This document shows, piece by piece, positions 39,242 through 49,276 of a stretch of 54,309 nt of DNA (its first letter is position 1; every line of letters begins with the position of its first letter). The DNA is from OMSK01 sp902492995 (GTDB taxonomy: Bacteria; Bacillota_I; Bacilli_A; RF39; UBA660), in contig CABUNR010000006.1 of the NCBI GenBank assembly GCA_902492995.1, forward strand, positions 1 through 54,309. The letters are read 5' to 3'. The translations under genes and the position numbers were made by a program. The notes below the pieces were generated by a model, which saw nothing but the letters and a program-made list of their open reading frames with translations, did no database searches and was not told the DNA's origin.

Positions 39242-41398
39242 ATGAAAAAAGAAAATAAATTATTTAGAAATATTATAATTATAGCAGTATTAATAATACC
39301 TTTTATGTATAGTTTCTTCTATTTAAAAGCATATTGGAATCCATATGGAGAAGGAAATATAGATAATTTACCAGTAGCAGTTATCAATAGTGATACTGGC
39401 GATAAAGGAAATTTATTAATAAAATCAATCAAAAAATCTAAAAAACTTAAACTAAGTATATTAGATAAAAAAGAAGCAGAAGAAGGACTTAATAATGGTA
39501 AATATTACGCTATTATAAATATCCCAAGTGATTTTACAAAAGATATAGAAAGTGCTGGAACAACTAATAAAGTACATCCAACAATTACATATCAACCAAA
39601 TCAAAAATCAAATTATTTATCTAGTCAAATAATTAATACAGTAATGGTTACTGTAGAAAAAAGTTTAGATAATGAAATTAATTCAGGAATTGTAGATAGC
39701 CTATCAACATCTATAAATGAAGTACCTGATAATTTAGATCAAATAAGTACAGGATTTTCTAAATTAAGTGATGGAACAACAACACTTGAAAATGGTAGTA
39801 AAGATTTGGATAATGGTGCATTAACTCTTTATAAAGGAACAAATACCTTAAAAAATGGAACTACATCATTAAAGGGTGGAATAAGTAAATTAAAAAACGG
39901 TTCAAAAACACTTGAAAGTGGTTCAACTGAACTTAATACAGGAATTAATAATGCATATTTAGGAAGCACAAAAATAAAAGAAGAACTAGATAAAAAAATA
40001 ACTTCTTTAAAAAATGATAATAGTAGTGCAATAGATGATGAAACATTAAATAATATTAAAGAAACATCTGTAGATACTGTTAAAAAAACATTTACAGAAG
40101 AATACAAAAATAAAATAGGAATTAGTGCTATAGAAAGTACTAAAAACACATATAATAATAACCTAACAAAAATAGTTGAAGGATTAAAACAATATGGAAT
40201 AAATGCAACAACATATTGTGTTAGTGATAATGTAAGTGAAAGCTTTAAAACATATTGTGATAATTATAAAAGTTTAAAGGCATTATTAACAGAATTAGAC
40301 AATCCTAAAAGTACTATATATATGACTATATATAATGTTGCCGTAACATCATCAGTTAGTGCTTCAGAACAAACAGCAAGTATTGTAAGTACAACTGTTG
40401 CAAAACAAGTTGCAACAAAAGCAAAAGAAACATCAATAAAAGAATCAATTTCTTCACTTGAAGTATTAAGTAGTAGTTTAAATGAATTAAATAACGGATT
40501 ATATAAATTAAACGTTGGATCTAAAAATTTAACTAATGGATTATCTACTTTATCAAGTGGAATAAATGAACTTGAAAGTGGAGCTTTAACACTTAATAGT
40601 GGAGCAAGTGAATTAAATAATGGAGCATTATCATTAAGTGATGGAACACATAAATTATATAATGGAGTAACAACATTAAATAGCAGCGTTAAAAATTCTA
40701 AAATAGAATTAGATAATAAAATAAATGATACAAAAGATGATTTAAAGAAAGTAGAATCATTAACAGATTATGCTAAAGAACCAGTTAAATTAGAAACAAA
40801 AGAAGTTAATAAAGTATCAAGCTATGGTACAGCATTTGCACCATTATTTATATCAATAGCATTATGGGTAGGAAGCTTAATGATGTTTATAGTGCTTTAC
40901 TATGATAAAAATGAAAGATTTGGATTACTATCAATTAGTAGTTCAAAACGTGTAAAAAGAATGTTTGCATATCATCTATTAGCAACAATATCAGGAATTT
41001 TATTAGCATTCTTATTACAAGTATTACTAGATTTTGAAATAACAAATATATTCTTATATTACTTCATAATAGCATTAACATCTAATTGTTTCTTAGCAAT
41101 ATTAGAATTCTTAATAGAAAACTTTAGTGATGTAGGTAAATTCATAGGACTTATTGTTTTAGTATTACAACTTGCAGCAGCAGGGGGAACATTCCCAATT
41201 GAAACAGTAACAAAATGCTTTAGATTCCTAAATCCAATACTTCCTATGACATATACAATAAGATTAATAAAAGAATCAATTATATCAGTAGAAAGTTCTT
41301 TATTAACTAAAAACTTAATTATAGTTTTAGGAATAACTTTAGTATTTGTATTAATAAATTTAATATTAAATATAATTAAACAAAAGAAAAATAATTAA
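39242..41398 (+). CDS. YhgE/Pip-family membrane protein (ABC-2 permease-like)
   Basis: A 718-residue protein. One membrane helix lies at the N-terminus (about 12-30). An extracellular domain of about 480 residues follows and contains two blocks of LxxGxxxLxxG repeats (KLSDGTTTLENGSKDLDNG and SGINELESGALTLNSGASELNNG types). The last 180 residues hold five or six helices of an ABC-2-type permease. This is the YhgE/Pip layout, which includes a lactococcal phage-infection protein and relatives of type VII secretion components. Expression is probably TetR-controlled; the export substrate is unknown. Confidence 0.88.
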   Translation: MKKENKLFRNIIIIAVLIIPFMYSFFYLKAYWNPYGEGNIDNLPVAVINSDTGDKGNLLIKSIKKSKKLKLSILDKKEAEEGLNNGKYYAIINIPSDFTKDIESAGTTNKVHPTITYQPNQKSNYLSSQIINTVMVTVEKSLDNEINSGIVDSLSTSINEVPDNLDQISTGFSKLSDGTTTLENGSKDLDNGALTLYKGTNTLKNGTTSLKGGISKLKNGSKTLESGSTELNTGINNAYLGSTKIKEELDKKITSLKNDNSSAIDDETLNNIKETSVDTVKKTFTEEYKNKIGISAIESTKNTYNNNLTKIVEGLKQYGINATTYCVSDNVSESFKTYCDNYKSLKALLTELDNPKSTIYMTIYNVAVTSSVSASEQTASIVSTTVAKQVATKAKETSIKESISSLEVLSSSLNELNNGLYKLNVGSKNLTNGLSTLSSGINELESGALTLNSGASELNNGALSLSDGTHKLYNGVTTLNSSVKNSKIELDNKINDTKDDLKKVESLTDYAKEPVKLETKEVNKVSSYGTAFAPLFISIALWVGSLMMFIVLYYDKNERFGLLSISSSKRVKRMFAYHLLATISGILLAFLLQVLLDFEITNIFLYYFIIALTSNCFLAILEFLIENFSDVGKFIGLIVLVLQLAAAGGTFPIETVTKCFRFLNPILPMTYTIRLIKESIISVESSLLTKNLIIVLGITLVFVLINLILNIIKQKKNN

Positions 41399-41419
41399 AC
41401 CTCATTTAGAGGTTTTTTT
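41398..41419 (+). terminator. Terminator of the yhgE operon
   Basis: AACCTC-ATTTA-GAGGTT followed by TTTTT. Confidence 0.75.
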
Positions 41420-41443
41420 CTGTATAAAATCATAAAATTAAAT

Positions 41444-41824
41444 ATGAATAATGAGTTAAATGATAAATTAAAACAATTAAAAATAGAAGAATTTATATGG
41501 ATTATATATATAGGCATAATAGCACTTAGTTTCTATTCAAACAAATTAGAAAAAAACTATTTTATTTATAATGATTTAAATAGTAAAGAAAAATATAGAA
41601 AAACCATGATTTTCATATTTTCTATTTTAATTTTAGTATATTTATATTTTGTAAAAGATTCCTATGATGATTATAAAAAATTAAAAGAAAATGATTCGAT
41701 TAAAAAGAAAAACTTAACATATTTATCTTTTATCGGATCACTTTTAATAGCTGTAAGTGGTTTTATATTTTTGTATATTGCTTATATGGATCAAAATATA
41801 GACGTAGAAATTGCATTTAATTAG
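41444..41824 (+). CDS. Small membrane protein, unknown
   Basis: A 126-residue protein with three hydrophobic helices (about 18-34, 62-80 and 96-116) separated by Lys-rich loops. No family recognised. The start has little ribosome-binding sequence, and it lies just after the yhgE terminator. Confidence 0.5.
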   Translation: MNNELNDKLKQLKIEEFIWIIYIGIIALSFYSNKLEKNYFIYNDLNSKEKYRKTMIFIFSILILVYLYFVKDSYDDYKKLKENDSIKKKNLTYLSFIGSLLIAVSGFIFLYIAYMDQNIDVEIAFN

Positions 41825-41827
41825 TTC

Positions 41828-41857
41828 ATAAAAAAAAAGATTATTTAAATAATCCCT
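41828..41857 (-). terminator. Terminator of the minus-strand ATPase gene
   Basis: The palindrome GATTATTTAAATAATC (41839-41854) is followed on the minus strand by a run of T. Confidence 0.65.
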
Positions 41858-43307
41858 TAAAAATTGAATTTCCTATTTTTCTACCAATTGTATTTAAAGC
41901 AGAATTAGTAATTTTGTCACTTGCTTTTTCAAGATTACTTTTTTTCTTTCTAACACTTTTATTAGTAGTATCATCTTTTTTTAATACATGGTTATCATTA
42001 TTTATAACTTTTTCTTTAAAAAGCTTATTATCATTAATTTTTTCTAAAATAGATTCTGTATTTATTTTATTTTCATACTTTAAATAAAGCATACTATTTT
42101 TTATAACATTATTTCTTATATCATCACTAATTGTACCCATTTTACTTTGTGGAGGCAATATTGTTACTTTATCAACTATATTTGGTTCACCATTTTCTGT
42201 TAAAAATGAAACTAATGCTTCACCTGTTTCTAATGACTTAATCGCATCTTCCATATTAAAATTTGGATTTTCTCTAAAGGAATTACAAGCTACTTTGATA
42301 GCTTTTTCATCATTTTTAGTGTAATATCTTAAAGTGTGTTGAACTCTATTTCCAAGTTGTGACAATATTTCATCTGGAATATCACTAGGACTTTGAGATA
42401 CAAAATAAATACCAATACCCTTAGAACGAATTAATTTAATAATACTTACAATATTTTTAATCATATGACTAGGTATCTCAGAAAAAAGTAAATGAGCTTC
42501 ATCTATAAATAGTATAAGCTTTGGCTTTTCAAGATCTCCAACTTCAGGCATTTCATTATAAAGAGAATCAAGAATCCATAGCAAGAAACAAGCATATAAA
42601 GTAGGCTTTTTAAAAAGAGTAGTAGCGTCTAATATATTTATAAAACCTCTACCATCTAAAGCATCATATTTTATAAAATCTTTTATATTAAACTCAGGCT
42701 TTCCAAAAAAGAAATTTCCATCATCTTCCTCTAAAAAAAGTAAATTTCTTAAAATACTTCCTATACTTTGTGAAGTAATATTACCATATTTTAAAGTATA
42801 TTCCTTTCTTTTTTCACCAACATAGTTAATTAAAGCTCTTAAGTCATTTAAATCAACAATTTCTAGATTTTCATCTAAAGCAATTTTAAAGATAATAGTT
42901 AAAACACCTTCTTGAGCATCAGATAAATTAAGCATACGAGAAAGAAGCTTAGGACCAATATTTGATATAGTAGTTCTAATAGGGTGACCATTTTTTTGAT
43001 AAACATCAAAGAAATGTGTAGGAAAACTTTTAAATGAGAAATTTTCTAAATTCAAATCATCAATTCTTTTTTTTATTTTTTCATCTTCTACACCTTTAAT
43101 GCACATCCCAGCTAAATCACCTTTAACATCTACTAAAAAAACTGGAATAGATGCATCAGAAAAACTTTCAGCCATAACTTTTAAAGTAATCGTCTTACCA
43201 CTACCACTAGCTCCAGTAATAATACCATGTCTGTTTGCTACCTTAGGAGTTATAAATACTTCTTTTTCATTATTTTTACCGATTAATAATTTATTATTTA
43301 TATACAT
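41841..43307 (-). CDS. HerA-like ATPase (DUF853 family)
   Basis: A 488-residue cytosolic ATPase. Walker A is GASGSGKT (about residue 32), followed by VFLVDVKGDLAGM. The Walker B segment is LILFIDEAHLLFSEIP, with VSQSPSDIPDEILSQLGNRVQH after it. This is the DUF853/YjgR branch of HerA/FtsK-type ATPases, whose role is unclear. The promoter lies on the minus strand (TTGACA 43360-43355, TATATT 43337-43332, 17-base spacer). AGGAATATT precedes the ATG. Confidence 0.85.
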   Translation of the reverse strand: MYINNKLLIGKNNEKEVFITPKVANRHGIITGASGSGKTITLKVMAESFSDASIPVFLVDVKGDLAGMCIKGVEDEKIKKRIDDLNLENFSFKSFPTHFFDVYQKNGHPIRTTISNIGPKLLSRMLNLSDAQEGVLTIIFKIALDENLEIVDLNDLRALINYVGEKRKEYTLKYGNITSQSIGSILRNLLFLEEDDGNFFFGKPEFNIKDFIKYDALDGRGFINILDATTLFKKPTLYACFLLWILDSLYNEMPEVGDLEKPKLILFIDEAHLLFSEIPSHMIKNIVSIIKLIRSKGIGIYFVSQSPSDIPDEILSQLGNRVQHTLRYYTKNDEKAIKVACNSFRENPNFNMEDAIKSLETGEALVSFLTENGEPNIVDKVTILPPQSKMGTISDDIRNNVIKNSMLYLKYENKINTESILEKINDNKLFKEKVINNDNHVLKKDDTTNKSVRKKKSNLEKASDKITNSALNTIGRKIGNSIFKGLFK

Positions 43308-43331
43308 AATATTCCTCCAATATCTAATATA

Positions 43332-43360
43332 AATATATATAAAATAAATAAAAATGTCAA
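43332..43360 (-). promoter_or_regulatory. Promoter of the HerA-like gene
   Basis: On the minus strand: TTGACA, 17 bases, TATATT. Confidence 0.65.
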
Positions 43361-43399
43361 TTATAAAAAAATATGTTATAATAAGCCCGAGGTGGTTTT

Positions 43400-44224
43400 A
43401 TGGATGATATTATAGTTGCACAAAAAATAGTAGGAAATACCTATTCAAATATATCAAATAAAGCTATGTTTCATGAATATTCTTCTGTATATAAAAGCTC
43501 AAATGAAATGCTTAGTAAAATAAATAAATATACTAAAGAAAAAAAAGATATATTAACAGTTACTGCATCAGGGGATCAAATATTAAACTTTATTTGTAAT
43601 GGAACAATAAATATAGATACATTTGATATAAGCCGTTTTGCATCATATTTTTTATTTTTAAAATTAGCCGCAATTAAAAATTTAACAAAAGATGAATATA
43701 TAGAATTCTTTTTTGAAGCAATATTTACCTATGATGAAAAATATGATGATATGTATTATACATTAAGAAAAGACTTAAATAAAAAAGCAAAAGATTTTTG
43801 GGATTCATTATTTGACTATTTTGATTGGTATGATATATATAATTCCTATTTATTTTCAAGCGATGAAAAAAGTATAGGTTTTATCGAAAAGGAAAATATA
43901 TACTTAAAAGAAAAAAATTATAATAAGCTAAAAGACATGATAGATAAAGTAAATATAAATATATATAATAGTGATATTTTCACTTTAGAAGAGTTATATA
44001 AAAATAAATATGATTTGATATATTTATCAAATATAATAAATTATGTAGATAAAATTAAATATAGAAAATTATTAAGTAAATTTAATTTAAAAGAAAATGG
44101 TACTATTTTAACATACTTTTTTGATATAAATGAAAATATAAAAAAATTATTTTTAGAAGAAAATTATAAATTCTATAGTTTTAAAGATACAACAGCAAAA
44201 GTAATGCAATATAAAAATAAATAA
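43400..44224 (+). CDS. DUF3419-like (BtaA-type) methyltransferase-fold protein
   Basis: A 274-residue protein. LTVTASGDQILNFICNGTINIDTFDISRFASYFLFLKLAAIKNL matches the SGDN...D.NxxQ...ElKlaAi pattern of DUF3419, a family that includes the SAM:diacylglycerol 3-amino-3-carboxypropyl transferase BtaA. A second acidic strand, LIYLSNIINYV, fits the Rossmann core. The exact reaction is not evident; betaine-lipid synthesis would be unusual here. Confidence 0.6.
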   Translation: MDDIIVAQKIVGNTYSNISNKAMFHEYSSVYKSSNEMLSKINKYTKEKKDILTVTASGDQILNFICNGTINIDTFDISRFASYFLFLKLAAIKNLTKDEYIEFFFEAIFTYDEKYDDMYYTLRKDLNKKAKDFWDSLFDYFDWYDIYNSYLFSSDEKSIGFIEKENIYLKEKNYNKLKDMIDKVNINIYNSDIFTLEELYKNKYDLIYLSNIINYVDKIKYRKLLSKFNLKENGTILTYFFDINENIKKLFLEENYKFYSFKDTTAKVMQYKNK

Positions 44225-44277
44225 TTGAAACATTTATAATTTAATAGTATACTAAATTTGATAAAAAGAGGTGTTTT

Positions 44278-45507
44278 ATGAATATTGTAATAATAGGAGG
44301 AGGCGCAAGTGGACTTGTAGCCGCTATATATTTATCACGTAATAATAATGTTACTGTATTAGAAAAAAATGAAGTTTTAGCAAAAAAACTACTAGCAACT
44401 GGTAATGGTAGATGTAATTATTTCAATGAAGATTTTAATATAAGTCATTATAGAAGTAGTAATATAGATATATTAAAACAAATAATAACAGAAGAAAGTA
44501 AAAATAAATTATTAAAATTATTTGATAATATAGGAATAATTCCTAAAATAAAAAATGGATGTTACTATCCATACTCAAATAAAGCAGTATCATTTTATAA
44601 TGCTTTATTAAATGAAGTAAAAAATAGAAATATAAATGTAATATGTAATTCAAATATAAAAAAAATAGATTATGATGAAAAATATGAAATAACACTAGAA
44701 GATAAAAAAATCATATGTGATAAATTAGTAATTGCAACAGGTTCAAATGCTGGTACCAATAATAAAGAAAATTTAAGCCTTGATTATCTAAGAAAGATAG
44801 GGCACTCTATAATAGAACCAGTGCCAGCTTTAGTAAAATTAGTTGCAAATACTAATTATTTAAAAAAATGGGATGGAATAAGAAGTGATGTAGAATTATC
44901 TTTATATGAAAATGATAATTTAATAGCAAAATCAAAAGGAGAAGCAATGTTTACTTCATACGGAATAAGTGGAATATGTACATTTGATTTAAGTGGAAGA
45001 GTAAATAGAGGATTACTAAGAAAATCAAAAGAAGAAATAGAAATAGATTTTATGCCTTATATTAAATACAATGATTTTGTTAGATATATAAATGATAGAA
45101 ATAAAAAAATAAAAAATAGAACAATAAAAGAATTATTTGAAGGAATGCTAAATAATAAATTAATTGATATTTTATTAGAGGAAGCAAAAATAAAAAAAGA
45201 TAGATATTGGAACAATTTAAATATATGTGATAAAGAAAAAATAAAAGATACCTTCAAAAAATTTAAAATTACTATCACAGGATCAAAAGGATATAATGAA
45301 GCTCAAGTAATGAGTGGTGGAATTCCTTTAAGTGAAATAAATATAAATACTATGGAATCTAAAATACAAAAAAACTTATATATATTAGGTGAATTATTAG
45401 ATGTAGATGCTGATTGTGGAGGATTTAATTTAAGTTTTGCTTTTTTATCAGCTATAATATTAGGAGAAAATTATGATAAGAATAAGACAAATAAAAATAC
45501 CATATAA
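44278..45507 (+). CDS. HI0933/YhiN-family flavoprotein
   Basis: A 409-residue FAD protein. The dinucleotide fold is IVIIGGGASGLVAAIYLSRNNNVTVLEKNE. LATGNGRCNYFNED is the family's GNGRCN signature, LVIATGSNAG follows, and the C-terminus has LGELLDVDADCGGFNLSFAFLSAI. It is conserved in bacteria with an unsettled role (flavin-dependent oxidoreductase). Its 3' end overlaps the next flavoprotein gene by 35 bases. Confidence 0.88.
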   Translation: MNIVIIGGGASGLVAAIYLSRNNNVTVLEKNEVLAKKLLATGNGRCNYFNEDFNISHYRSSNIDILKQIITEESKNKLLKLFDNIGIIPKIKNGCYYPYSNKAVSFYNALLNEVKNRNINVICNSNIKKIDYDEKYEITLEDKKIICDKLVIATGSNAGTNNKENLSLDYLRKIGHSIIEPVPALVKLVANTNYLKKWDGIRSDVELSLYENDNLIAKSKGEAMFTSYGISGICTFDLSGRVNRGLLRKSKEEIEIDFMPYIKYNDFVRYINDRNKKIKNRTIKELFEGMLNNKLIDILLEEAKIKKDRYWNNLNICDKEKIKDTFKKFKITITGSKGYNEAQVMSGGIPLSEININTMESKIQKNLYILGELLDVDADCGGFNLSFAFLSAIILGENYDKNKTNKNTI

Positions 45508-47047
45508 TGAAAGAACAATAGAAAATATTAAGAAAAAAGTATCAAAAAAATTAAATATAAAATTAGAAGAAATAAAAAAAATTAATATAAATAAAGAAAG
45601 CATTGATGCAAGAAAAAAGCCCGATATATATTTTATATATGAAGTAGATATAGAAGTATTAAATGAGAATAATATTTTAAAATATAATAAATCAAATGAT
45701 ATTTTTAAAATAGAAGAAAAAGAATATGAAATAAAAATTACAGGAACAAAAAAAATAAATAATAAAATAATTATAGTAGGAAGTGGACCAGCTGGCCTTT
45801 TCACAGCCTATTATTTAGCTAAATTAGGATATAAACCTCTCATAATAGAAAGAGGAGAAAAAATAGAAGATAGAGTAAAAAGTGTAGAAAAATTTTGGCG
45901 TGAAAATAAACTAAATAAAAATTCTAATGTTCAATTTGGTGAAGGTGGAGCTGGAACATTTAGTGATGGAAAGTTAAATACACTTATAAAAGATAAAGAA
46001 AACAGATGTAAAGCTGTATTTAAAATATTTGTAGAAAATGGTGCTGATCCTAGTATTTTATATAAAAATAAGCCACATATAGGAACAGATGTATTAAGAA
46101 GTGTTATAGTAAATATTAGAAAAAAAATAATAGAAATGGGTGGAACATTTAGATTTAATACAACACTAACTAATATAAATATAGAAAATAATAAAATAAA
46201 AAGTATCATAGTAAATGATATGGAAGAAATTAGTACGGATATATTAGTGCTTGCTATAGGACATTCTGCACGTGATACATTTAAAATGTTATATGATAAA
46301 AAAATAGTAATGAATCCAAAACCATTTGCTATAGGAATTAGAATCATTCATCCGCAAGAAATGATAAATAAAAATCAATATGGAAGTGTTTCAATAGATA
46401 CAGCAAGTTATAAATTAACTTATAAAGCATCTAATAATAGAGGAGTTTACTCATTTTGCATGTGCCCAGGTGGATATGTTGTAAATGCATCTAGTGAAGA
46501 AAAAAGACTTGCTATAAATGGTATGAGTAATCATAAAAGAGATACAAAATGTGCTAATAGTGCTATAGTAGTTACAGTAAATACTAATGATTTTGGATCA
46601 AATCCCTTAGATGGAATAGAATTCCAAAGAAAGCTAGAAGAAAAAGCCTATAATGTAGGTAATGGTTTAATACCTGTACAATTATATAAAGATTATAAAG
46701 AAAATAAAAAATCAGAAAAATTAAATTATGATCCTTTTATAAAAGGAAATTATAAATTAGCAAACATAAATCAAATATTTCCAGAATACATAAATGAATC
46801 ACTTAAAGAAGCAATAGATAATTTTGATAAGAAAATAAAAGGATTTAATAATGACGATACAATAATTGCTGCTATAGAAAGTAGAACATCATCTCCAGTT
46901 AGAATAGAGAGAGATGAATTAATGAAATCAAATATAGATGGAATTTATCCAATTGGTGAAGGAGCAGGATATGCTGGTGGAATAACAACATCAGCTATAG
47001 ATGGTTTAAAATTAGCAGAAGTAATCGCATCAATTTACAAAAATTAA
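45473..47047 (+). CDS. FAD-dependent dehydrogenase (COG2509 type)
   Basis: A 524-residue protein. After an N-terminal 95-residue domain comes IIVGSGPAGLFTAYYLAKLGYKPLIIERGE. VQFGEGGAGTFSDGKLNT is the signature of this family, with CMCPGGYVVNASSEE and YPIGEGAGYAGGITTSAIDG toward the end. It is a putative electron-transfer flavoprotein dehydrogenase of unknown substrate, with GGAGAAAATT before the ATG inside the preceding gene. Translational coupling of two FAD proteins suggests a shared redox job. Confidence 0.87.
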   Translation: MIRIRQIKIPYNERTIENIKKKVSKKLNIKLEEIKKININKESIDARKKPDIYFIYEVDIEVLNENNILKYNKSNDIFKIEEKEYEIKITGTKKINNKIIIVGSGPAGLFTAYYLAKLGYKPLIIERGEKIEDRVKSVEKFWRENKLNKNSNVQFGEGGAGTFSDGKLNTLIKDKENRCKAVFKIFVENGADPSILYKNKPHIGTDVLRSVIVNIRKKIIEMGGTFRFNTTLTNINIENNKIKSIIVNDMEEISTDILVLAIGHSARDTFKMLYDKKIVMNPKPFAIGIRIIHPQEMINKNQYGSVSIDTASYKLTYKASNNRGVYSFCMCPGGYVVNASSEEKRLAINGMSNHKRDTKCANSAIVVTVNTNDFGSNPLDGIEFQRKLEEKAYNVGNGLIPVQLYKDYKENKKSEKLNYDPFIKGNYKLANINQIFPEYINESLKEAIDNFDKKIKGFNNDDTIIAAIESRTSSPVRIERDELMKSNIDGIYPIGEGAGYAGGITTSAIDGLKLAEVIASIYKN

Positions 47048-47066
47048 CAAAATATCTTAAATTTAG

Positions 47067-47095
47067 TTGAAATAAAAAGAAATATATGTTAAAAT
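47067..47095 (+). promoter_or_regulatory. Promoter of rplS
   Basis: TTGAAA, 17 bases, TAAAAT. About 60 bases of untranslated leader follow, with the small palindrome ATCATATGAT, where an L19-type leader could lie; I cannot confirm the motif. Confidence 0.6.
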
Positions 47096-47163
47096 TAGGT
47101 AGTTGATCCGCTGTGTAATCATATGATCATGTAAACAAAAATATATAGAGAGGAAGCGTAAAT

Positions 47164-47514
47164 ATGAATAAGGTAGAACAAATTACTAAAAACCAAATTA
47201 GAACTGATCTTCCAGAATTTCGTGTAGGAGATACTGTTAGAGTTAACTACAAAATCAAAGAAGGAAACAAAGAAAGAATTCAAGCTTTTGAAGGACTTGT
47301 AATGGCTATTCAAGGATCAGGAATTTCTAAAAACTTTATTGTAAGAAAAAAATCACAAGGTATTGGAGTAGAAAGAACATTTCCAATCAATACACCACTT
47401 ATTGATTCAATCGAAGTTGTTAGAAAAGGTAAAGTAAGACAAGCTAAATTAGGTTATATTAGAAACTTAGTTAGCCAACCAAAAATCAAAGAAAGAAGAG
47501 ATAAGGTAGCTTAA
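47164..47514 (+). CDS. rplS: 50S ribosomal protein L19
   Basis: A 116-residue ribosomal protein at the 30S-50S interface. The motifs LPEFRVGDTVRVNYKIKEGNKERIQAFEGLV, GVERTFPINTPLIDSIEVVRKGKVRQAKLGY and the basic end match L19 throughout. AGAGAGGAAG precedes the ATG. Codon use is less A-biased than its neighbours, as expected for a highly expressed gene. It is followed by signal peptidase I, a common Firmicutes neighbour. Confidence 0.96.
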   Translation: MNKVEQITKNQIRTDLPEFRVGDTVRVNYKIKEGNKERIQAFEGLVMAIQGSGISKNFIVRKKSQGIGVERTFPINTPLIDSIEVVRKGKVRQAKLGYIRNLVSQPKIKERRDKVA

Positions 47515-48041
47515 TGCACCTTATTTTTATTAATATGAAAATTATAAAAGAATTAATACCTTATGTTGTAATAATTGTTACAGTTGTCTTAATTAGAACC
47601 TTTATAATAACACCAGTACAAGTAGATGGATTATCTATGTATCCGACTTTAAAAGATAATGAAATATTACTATTAAAAAAATATGATAAAAATTATAAAA
47701 GATTTGATATAGTTGTACTTAAATATAAAAGTGATAAGTTAATAAAAAGAATAATAGGACTTCCAGGTGAAACTGTAAAATTTTCCGATAATAAATTATA
47801 TATTAATGATAAAATAGTAGAAGAAAACTTTAGTAAAAATACAGATACAGATGATTTTGATATAAAATCTTTATTAAGTGAAAATGAAACAACAATACCA
47901 GAAAATACTTACTTTGTTATGGGAGATAATAGAGATAATTCAACAGATAGTAGAATAATAGGATTTATTAAAAAAAGTGATATAGAAGGAACTGTAGATT
48001 TCGCACTTTTCCCATTTAATAAATTTGGCAAAATAAAATAG
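47514..48041 (+). CDS. lepB: Signal peptidase I
   Basis: A 175-residue membrane protease that removes signal peptides. One N-terminal helix is followed by VDGLSMYPTL with the catalytic Ser, LIKRIIGLPGE with the catalytic Lys, and FVMGDNRDNSTDSR, the last conserved box. The ATG overlaps the rplS stop (TAATG), giving coupling; a second in-frame ATG at 47535 begins the more typical MKIIKELIPY but has no binding site. Confidence 0.92.
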   Translation: MHLIFINMKIIKELIPYVVIIVTVVLIRTFIITPVQVDGLSMYPTLKDNEILLLKKYDKNYKRFDIVVLKYKSDKLIKRIIGLPGETVKFSDNKLYINDKIVEENFSKNTDTDDFDIKSLLSENETTIPENTYFVMGDNRDNSTDSRIIGFIKKSDIEGTVDFALFPFNKFGKIK

Positions 48042-48096
48042 TTGAAATTATAAAAAAATATGTTATAATAAATAACTAAGTTTAGGGGGATTATGT

Positions 48097-48477
48097 ATGG
48101 ATGATAAAATTTTGTTAAAAATAACTGGTGATGAATCAAGTAAAAGTGAAATAGTATATAACAATATTATTGATAATTTAGGAAAAGAAGATCAAATTAA
48201 ATATTTAAAATCAAAAGTAACTTTATTAGAAGTACAAATGAAAAATAAGCTTGTTGCTTTAATATTATTTTTAATTGTTTTAGTAGGCTTTTCAATAGGA
48301 ATATATTTCTTAATAATAGATTTTTATTTACTTGGAACATTAATTATCTTTTTAACATTTATAGGTGTTATGATAAGATTCTATATGATATATAAATCAA
48401 TTATAAAAGTAACACATAGTATGGAATTTGATAAAATAGAAAAATTAAAAAAATTATTAGACAAAAAATTAAAATAA
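48097..48477 (+). CDS. Small membrane protein with coiled-coil start
   Basis: A 126-residue protein. A charged N-terminal half with a short coiled coil (LGKEDQIKYLKSKVTLLEVQMKNK) is followed by two membrane helices (about 52-72 and 76-95) and a basic tail. Family not recognised. GGGGG precedes the ATG. Confidence 0.55.
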   Translation: MDDKILLKITGDESSKSEIVYNNIIDNLGKEDQIKYLKSKVTLLEVQMKNKLVALILFLIVLVGFSIGIYFLIIDFYLLGTLIIFLTFIGVMIRFYMIYKSIIKVTHSMEFDKIEKLKKLLDKKLK

Positions 48478-48530
48478 TGTATAATTTTTTATAAAAAATA
48501 AATAATAATTTATAAAGTTAAAAAAAAGTA

Positions 48531-48559
48531 TTGTCAAAATAGAACAAATTTGTTATAAT
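48531..48559 (+). promoter_or_regulatory. Promoter of tRNA-Met
   Basis: TTGTCA, 17 bases, perfect TATAAT. Confidence 0.75.
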
Positions 48560-48576
48560 TGGTTTGTTCTTCATAT

Positions 48577-48653
48577 GGCGAGATAGCTCAGCTGGCTAGA
48601 GCAATCGGTTCATACCCGATAGGTCAAGAGTTCGAATCTCTTTCTCGCTACCA
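48577..48653 (+). tRNA. tRNA-Met (CAT), elongator type, CCA encoded
   Basis: The full cloverleaf can be drawn: acceptor GGCGAGA/TCTCGCT (first pair G-T), D-arm AGCTCAGCTGGCTAGAGC, anticodon loop TTCATAC with CAT, T-arm AGAG-TTCGAAT-CTCT, then A-CCA. The first pair is not the C-A mismatch of initiator tRNA, and the sequence resembles Bacillus elongator tRNA-Met. A lysidine-modified Ile tRNA is the less likely reading. Confidence 0.95.
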
Positions 48654-49250
48654 TATGAAATAAAACTAATTCAAAAATGAATTAGTTTTTTTGTAAACAC
48701 AAAAAATTATACAAAAGATAAGAATGGTGAAAATGGTAATTATTATCAAATAAGAATTACCAATGAAAGAACAATTAAGAAAGAAATTAGAACTGATATG
48801 TGAATTTGCAAAAGCAACACCAATAATTATTGATGGAAGTATTAGAAGGATAAAACTAATTTAACTTATATTGAAATAAATAAAATTATAATAAAGAATA
48901 CTAATAAGCATATGTCAAAAATACGGTATTAGTTTAAAATATACTGACTCAAACGAAGAACTTAAAGAAAAGATAAAAATAAAATATTAGTGTTACATAT
49001 TTACATTGATCATAAAATGTAATACTATGATTATGTAATGAAATGCCTCTTTTATCGAGAGGGAGAAAAAGGAACGCTGTTCCTTTTTTTCGTATTATTT
49101 TATCTAAAAAATATTGAGATGTAGAATATTTATAGTACACTATATTTAGTTATTAGCTGTTTATAAACAATCCTTAAAGTTTCAGATATACTATTTATTC
49201 GTACCATATGAATATAACTAATTCAAAAATTAATTATTTTTTGTTAATTT
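48649..49250. other. Decayed insertion relic next to tRNA-Met, bounded by imperfect direct repeats
   Basis: TACCATATGA plus the terminator-like ACTAATTCAAAAA sequence at 48649-48692 recurs at 49202-49245 with a few changes. Between the copies there is no gene, but 48712-48802 reads as an open coding remnant (KDKNGENGNYYQIRITNERT) that ends in a stop, and more fragments follow. A terminator hairpin (AAAGGAAC-GCT-GTTCCTTT, 49070-49088) is also present. This looks like the scar of an element that used the tRNA 3' flank. Confidence 0.45.
48664..48693 (+). terminator. Terminator of tRNA-Met
   Basis: AACTAATTC/GAATTAGTT arms around AAAAAT, then a T-run. Confidence 0.75.
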
Positions 49251-49276
49251 TTGTAAATTTAAAAATAATATCTCAG

